Origin: Arthrobacter sp. AZCC_0090
Lineage (GTDB): Bacteria; Actinomycetota; Actinomycetes; Actinomycetales; Micrococcaceae
Assembly: GCF_014207375.1 (NCBI RefSeq)
Contig: NZ_JACHEE010000009.1
Location: 158,740 to 222,739, forward strand
Length of the DNA stretch: 64,000 nucleotides
Reading direction: 5' to 3'
Below are positions 60,644-64,000 of this stretch, piece by piece. The translations under genes were made by a program, and so were the position numbers. How positions within the stretch are numbered: position 1 is the first letter of the stretch; each line of letters begins with the position of its first letter. The notes beneath the pieces are model-generated. The model worked only from the letters and a program-made list of their open reading frames with translations. It made no database searches and was not told the origin of the DNA.

Positions 60644-61249
60644 TTAGTTCTCTTCGGTTGCTGCTTCAGCGGCTTCAGCCGGAGCGGCAGCCTCTTCTGC
60701 AGCAGCCTCGGCGGGAGCCTCTTCGGCAGCCGGTGCTTCTTCAGCGGCCGGTGCTACAGCGCCGCCCTCTTCTTCAACCTTGAGGCGCAGAGCGTCAATG
60801 ATGCGTGCAGCAGCGGCAGCAGGTGCCTTGAGGATGCCTGCAACCTTTGCGAGCTGCAGCTCACGGGACTCGAGGGCTGCCAGAGCGGCAACCTCTGCTG
60901 CGTTCAGTGCCTTGCCTTCGAAGTAACCGGTCTTGATGACCAGCTGCTTGTTGACCTTGGCAAAGTCCGTCAGGCTCTTGGCGGCAGCAACCGCGTCACC
61001 CTTGATGAATGCAATCGCAGTGGGGCCGGCGAGCTGACCGTCGAATGCTTCGACACCAGCTTCCTTGGCTGCAATGGCGGTCAGGGTGTTCTTGACGACC
61101 GAGAACTTGGTGTCCAGGCCGAGAGAAACACGCAGCTCCTTGAGCTGTGCGACAGAGAGCCCGCGGTATTCGGTCAGGACAGCGGCGTTCGATTCCTTGA
61201 AATCGTTCGTGATCTCAGCTACTGCAGAGATCTTGCTAGGCGTTGCCAT
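60644..61249 (-). CDS. rplJ: 50S ribosomal protein L10
   Basis: A 201-residue L10, base of the L7/L12 stalk. MATPSKISAVAEITNDFKES and AAVLTEYRGLSVAQLKELRV are the conserved start. The last 35 residues are an Ala/Glu-only tail after the L12-binding helix, as in related actinobacteria. GGAGGG lies just before the ATG (61249). L10 with L12 usually represses its own mRNA by binding the leader, and a leader with that build is present here. Confidence 0.97.
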   Translation of the reverse strand: MATPSKISAVAEITNDFKESNAAVLTEYRGLSVAQLKELRVSLGLDTKFSVVKNTLTAIAAKEAGVEAFDGQLAGPTAIAFIKGDAVAAAKSLTDFAKVNKQLVIKTGYFEGKALNAAEVAALAALESRELQLAKVAGILKAPAAAAARIIDALRLKVEEEGGAVAPAAEEAPAAEEAPAEAAAEEAAAPAEAAEAATEEN

Positions 61250-61503
61250 AACCCTCCTTCCGGGGAATAAAGCCGGTCTTCCGGGTCCCCGCTCAAAAGA
61301 GCTGTAACTAAAAAACGCCCCGCGCAGATGCACGGGGCTTGGCTCGACACGATCAAATGATCATGGAGACTTGCTTCGTTCACCTGCGCCGGCCGCCCTT
61401 TGTCAGGGTCCTTCGTCAGGGAAACCACTTGGTTCTTCCGCGCGCGGCTGCAGTGTTGAGCAGCGCCCAGAGGAGTGGATTCCCATCAACCGACGGTCTT
61501 TGG
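61250..61503 (-). promoter_or_regulatory. L10 leader of rplJ-rplL with attenuator-like terminator
   Basis: The likely transcript leader is about 255 bases long. It contains a terminator-like hairpin GCCCCG/CGGGGC followed by TTTTTT (61338-61310), 60 bases before rplJ, after a promoter at 61511-61539, so it lies within the leader and not at the end of the upstream gene. An upstream segment GCGCAGGTG (61389-61381) can pair along nine bases with CATCTGCGC (61330-61322) of that hairpin and may compete with it. Length and placement fit known L10 leaders; the detailed fold was not computed. Confidence 0.6.
61310..61338 (-). terminator. Attenuator terminator within the rplJ leader
   Basis: Minus-strand GCCCCG (61338-61333), a ten-base loop GTGCATCTGC-like segment, CGGGGC (61322-61317), then G and six T residues (61315-61310). 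It is a classic intrinsic terminator, placed between the promoter and rplJ. Confidence 0.75.
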
Positions 61504-61510
61504 TAGTTCA

Positions 61511-61539
61511 AGCTTACGGGACGGGCAGGTGCAAACCAA
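61511..61539 (-). promoter_or_regulatory. Promoter of rplJ-rplL
   Basis: TTGGTT (61539-61534) and TAAGCT (61516-61511) on the minus strand, 17 bases apart. The start would be near 61503. The match to consensus is moderate, but the distance to the leader and the position just after the preceding gene fit. Confidence 0.45.
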
Positions 61540-61549
61540 ATCACGCCGC

Positions 61550-62683
61550 TCACTCGGAAGAAGTGACCTTCGGACCCATGTCCGGCAGTTCCTTTTGCCA
61601 CAGGCCCGTGACTCCAGCCGTGGTGAATCCCAATTGCTTGTTCACCGTCAGCAGGTACCGGTTTTCCGGCGCATTCCAGGTGTAGATCACCCGGGCGTCA
61701 GGGAACTGCTCGCTGAGGCGTTGCATGTTGGCGACCTTGATGAGGAGCCCGAGCTTGTTTCCCCGGTGCTCCTGCAGGACGATCGTGTCGTCTTGGAAGA
61801 CGACATCCTGACGCTGCGCCAGGACGCCGATTGTGGTGAGCCCGACGATCCGCCCGCTGGCGACGTGCTCGACGGCGGTGACCACCGTTCGGCGTCCCTG
61901 CGCGACGGCGGCTTCTTCCGCCTGACGGAGGACACCGGCGTCGAACACTAACTGCTGCTGCTCGGCCTCCGCAGTCTCGCTGCCCTCCGATACTATTTCG
62001 CCGGCAGCATTCTCGAGCGCCGCCACGGCTTCGAGCCACTGTTCCGGGCAGCGGTCCGTCCAGTGGTGGACACGGTAACGGCCGGCATTCGCGTCTTCCG
62101 CCTCAGCCTCAAGCTCAGCGACGAGTTTCGAATCCAGCGGCAGGGTGCAGGAACTGAACTGTTCGATGTGCTGGAGCGTGTAGCCGGTGCGTCGGGCGAA
62201 GTCGACCTCACGGCTGGCCAAGGGGACGAACCCGAGGCCGCTGCCCGGCACCAATTGTTCGTCGGCACCGCCATGCAAGGACGCGGCAGGATGGTTGGTG
62301 TCCACCATGATCATTGTCCTGCCCTCGCTCTTGGCGAAGTGTTCGGCGGCCTCCAGAAGCTGCCGCCCGACGCCCCTGCGTTGGAACTCCGGGAGGATGT
62401 CGAGGGTGAATTCGGCCAGGTCCATGTTGTCGGCGAGCGGCAGCGCGATATCAACCGTGCCGACGATGCGGCCGTCGACGCGGGCCACAAGGATGACTTG
62501 GCGTTCGTAAGGATCTGCGAGTTCGAGCAGTTTCTCCAACGGCGTGTAGGCGAGATCGTCGCTCCCCCAGATCTGCATCCGGACTTTGCGGCTGACTTCC
62601 ACGGCGGCGAGGAAATCCTTCGCGTCGTCGGCGTCAAGGGAATCCGGGATCCAGAGTTGGCCGATCTCCACCGTGCTCGTCAT
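61550..62683 (-). CDS. Tandem-domain GNAT family N-acetyltransferase
   Basis: A 377-residue protein with two GNAT folds. The first (about residues 20-170) has the acetyl-CoA loop FQRRGVGRQLLEAAEHF; in the second (about 220-370) the loop reads HRGNKLGLLIKVAN, where the central glycine is replaced by Lys, so it may no longer bind cofactor well. It resembles the gene just upstream along its whole length, including the end NKQLGFTTAGVTGLWQKE. The ATG at 62683 overlaps the upstream stop (ATGA) with AGAGGA before it. Substrate unknown. Confidence 0.78.
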   Translation of the reverse strand: MTSTVEIGQLWIPDSLDADDAKDFLAAVEVSRKVRMQIWGSDDLAYTPLEKLLELADPYERQVILVARVDGRIVGTVDIALPLADNMDLAEFTLDILPEFQRRGVGRQLLEAAEHFAKSEGRTMIMVDTNHPAASLHGGADEQLVPGSGLGFVPLASREVDFARRTGYTLQHIEQFSSCTLPLDSKLVAELEAEAEDANAGRYRVHHWTDRCPEQWLEAVAALENAAGEIVSEGSETAEAEQQQLVFDAGVLRQAEEAAVAQGRRTVVTAVEHVASGRIVGLTTIGVLAQRQDVVFQDDTIVLQEHRGNKLGLLIKVANMQRLSEQFPDARVIYTWNAPENRYLLTVNKQLGFTTAGVTGLWQKELPDMGPKVTSSE

Positions 62684-63771
62684 TTGGTCCTCTTTTGCCA
62701 TTCGCCGTCGTATCCCACCGGTCGGAAGCCGAGCTGTACGTTGATGGCCAGCATATGTTCGTTTTCCTCGGCGTTAAAAGTCATGACGCGCTGGACAGCC
62801 GGATATTCCGCTTGCAGTCTTCTCAAGTTCGCCAGCTTCACGAGCATTCCCAGCCCGTGGCCTCTGTGGGGCCCCGCCACCAAGGTGTCGTCCTGATCGG
62901 CCACCCATGGCTTCGCGGGATCAAGGTAAATCACGGTGTACGCGGCGAGTTCCCCCGTTGAACGATGTCGTGCGGCTGCCACCAGGGCGGTCTGGCCCTC
63001 GGCACGGGTAGTGTCCTCAAGTTGCCTGATGCGGGCCGCGTCCCAGGCTTCTGCCTCAATCTCAAGGCCTCCCGCGGGAGTATCAGTGCTCATACGGCCC
63101 ATCAGAACTGCCATCTGCTCCACGTATTCGCCGGGACAACGGTTAGTCCAGCTAACTACCTCGTATGCGGCGTCCGCCTTGGAATGCGCCGCGAGCTCAA
63201 GGCTCGCCCACTCGGCCTTGTGGTCCATTTCCAGCCCGCTGAACCTGCTGGCCTGCTCCAGGCTGTATCCGTTTTTGAGGCAGAAGGTGACTTCTGGACC
63301 GTCTCCGGGCACTCCCCCGGCTCCCGTGGCCGGGTCAAGGAGACCGCTTCCTGGGAAGCCGGCAGGGTGCTCGGTGTGCGCCTGCAAGACATGCCTCCCC
63401 TGGGCCTTCGCGACCTCCTCCACTGTGCGGAGCAATGCGGTTCCGATTCCCTGTCCGCGATACTTCTGCAAGACACCTACGTCCAGCCATGCGGTCCCGG
63501 CGTTGTCTTTGAGCGGAACGGCGCAGGAAGCATAGCCGACAATGCCGCCGTGATCCCGAGCGGAAAAGATCCTGGATGCCTCGTAAGGAGTGCCGCGCCA
63601 AGCCGCGAGACGGGATGGGGCCGAGGATGCCCTGTCCAAGTTTCCCCAGGTTTCCAGCACCATGGCGTCCATTGCGGAGCAAAGCTCCCGGAACTCCTTG
63701 CCCTCCGGTCCTTCCAGGGACTCCGGCAAGTGGAGCTCATGGATCCTGAAGTCCGGAAGCTGGCCTGTCAT
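62680..63771 (-). CDS. Tandem-domain GNAT family N-acetyltransferase
   Basis: A 363-residue double-GNAT protein. The first acetyl-CoA loop is YRGQGIGTALLRTVEEVAKA, the second HRGHGLGMLVKLANLRRL; both have the full RxxGxG/A pattern, unlike the downstream paralogue. The end NVQLGFRPVGYDGEWQKR matches that paralogue, so the pair arose by duplication. A -10 TAGGCT ends six bases before the ATG (63771), leaving no room for a leader, so the mRNA is probably leaderless. Relatives acetylate small molecules such as mycothiol precursors or antibiotics; the substrate here is not known. Confidence 0.8.
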   Translation of the reverse strand: MTGQLPDFRIHELHLPESLEGPEGKEFRELCSAMDAMVLETWGNLDRASSAPSRLAAWRGTPYEASRIFSARDHGGIVGYASCAVPLKDNAGTAWLDVGVLQKYRGQGIGTALLRTVEEVAKAQGRHVLQAHTEHPAGFPGSGLLDPATGAGGVPGDGPEVTFCLKNGYSLEQASRFSGLEMDHKAEWASLELAAHSKADAAYEVVSWTNRCPGEYVEQMAVLMGRMSTDTPAGGLEIEAEAWDAARIRQLEDTTRAEGQTALVAAARHRSTGELAAYTVIYLDPAKPWVADQDDTLVAGPHRGHGLGMLVKLANLRRLQAEYPAVQRVMTFNAEENEHMLAINVQLGFRPVGYDGEWQKRTK

Positions 63772-63777
63772 GTCCCC

Positions 63778-63783
63778 AGCCTA
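63778..63783 (-). promoter_or_regulatory. -10 element for a leaderless double-GNAT operon
   Basis: TAGGCT on the minus strand is followed by GGGGAC and then the ATG of the first GNAT gene, so transcription should begin at or next to the start codon. The -35 region lies in GC-rich sequence without a clear match. Confidence 0.5.
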
Positions 63784-63906
63784 ATCAGAGGCTGCAAGCC
63801 GCGATAGGTACCTGTCGGCCGCGCCCAGGTGCCGGACCCCGGGTGGCCGCGAGCCGCCGTCGTACGCTTCACCACGCCGCGAAAGCGGCTCCCATGGCGG
63901 ACAAAA

Positions 63907-64000
63907 ATCGAGTAGGAGGGCCGGGTTTCCCGGCCCTCCTCTCACACCACCGTACGTGCGGGCCTCGCATACGGCGGTTCGCTAGGTCGTTTGAAAGCGA
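63907..64000 (-). mobile_element. 3' end of a group II intron (domains V and VI), continuing beyond the window
   Basis: Read on the minus strand, ACCGCCGTATGCG...CGCACGTACGGTGGT (63978-63946) folds into a 34-base hairpin with a two-base CG bulge, the form of catalytic domain V. It is followed by domain VI: GAG plus AGGAGGGCCGGG pairs with CCCGGCCCTCCT and CTC (63943-63910) around AAA, with a single bulged A (63913) as branch point. The intron should end near GAT at 63909-63907. The intron-encoded reverse transcriptase, if present, lies to the right outside the window. Confidence 0.8.

Noticed and set aside
61310..61338. The terminator as the end of the upstream GNAT gene
   Set aside because: It is 210 bases after that gene's stop, and the only promoter-like sequence for rplJ lies upstream of it, so it falls inside the rplJ leader.

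Overview
This 64 kb window is chromosomal DNA from a high-GC Gram-positive bacterium, most likely Arthrobacter sensu lato (Micrococcaceae, Actinobacteria). The reasons are the gene order, Ala/Glu- and Arg/Gly-rich tails on several ribosomal proteins, an actinobacterial-style RpoB start, and a spc operon with no rpsN, a trait I recall being reported for Micrococcus luteus. Almost the whole window is the ribosomal protein / RNA polymerase superregion, read on the minus strand and interrupted by blocks of accessory genes.

Layout from left to right. (1) 1-6.9 kb, plus strand: the 3' part of a Tad/Flp type IVb pilus locus (TadE-like, TadG-like, CpaB, CpaE, CpaF, TadB, TadC, Flp pilin), closed by two hairpins with similar loops. 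(2) 7.1-11.4 kb, minus: the alpha operon infA-rpmJ-rpsM-rpsK-rpoA-rplQ-truA, with a good promoter before infA and a textbook terminator before or inside the start of truA. (3) 11.5-26.3 kb: an accessory block between infA and map, which are close neighbours in many actinobacteria. It holds a minus-strand operon (isomerase-like TIM barrel, five-part peptide-type ABC transporter, second TIM barrel, P1/DmpA-family peptidase). Divergent from it are a GntR/FadR regulator and an amidohydrolase, followed by a CUT1 sugar ABC transporter without an ATPase. (4) 26.3-39.2 kb, minus: map, adk, secY, the spc operon and the S10 operon, cut into transcription units by terminators after adk, rplO and rpsQ. 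(5) 39.6-45.3 kb: a GH1 beta-glucosidase (plus), a 41-residue membrane peptide and a 1363-residue polytopic membrane protein (both minus). (6) 45.4-50.2 kb, minus: rpsL-rpsG-fusA-tuf. (7) 50.4-58.1 kb, minus: rpoB-rpoC. (8) 58.3-60.0 kb, plus: a thiolase and a YbaK-type deacylase wedged between rpoB and rplL. (9) 60.2-61.5 kb, minus: rplJ-rplL with a long leader containing an attenuator-like terminator. (10) 61.5-63.8 kb, minus: two tandem double-GNAT acetyltransferases. (11) 63.9-64.0 kb, minus: the 3' end (domains V and VI) of a group II intron whose body lies beyond the window.

The translation genes form the standard core. The most interesting accessory part is the 11.5-22.5 kb GntR-controlled locus. 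An 18-bp perfect palindrome sits just upstream of the -10 of a leaderless promoter, and the genes encode an importer, a peptidase, an amidohydrolase lacking the usual HxH metal motif, and two paralogous TIM-barrel enzymes. This looks like a complete uptake and degradation pathway for an unidentified peptide- or amide-like compound. Several other signals are regulatory: intercistronic hairpins, the L10 leader, an 11-bp element repeated upstream of rpoA and rpoB, and a 25-bp-arm inverted repeat. No tRNA, rRNA, CRISPR array or complete insertion sequence was seen.
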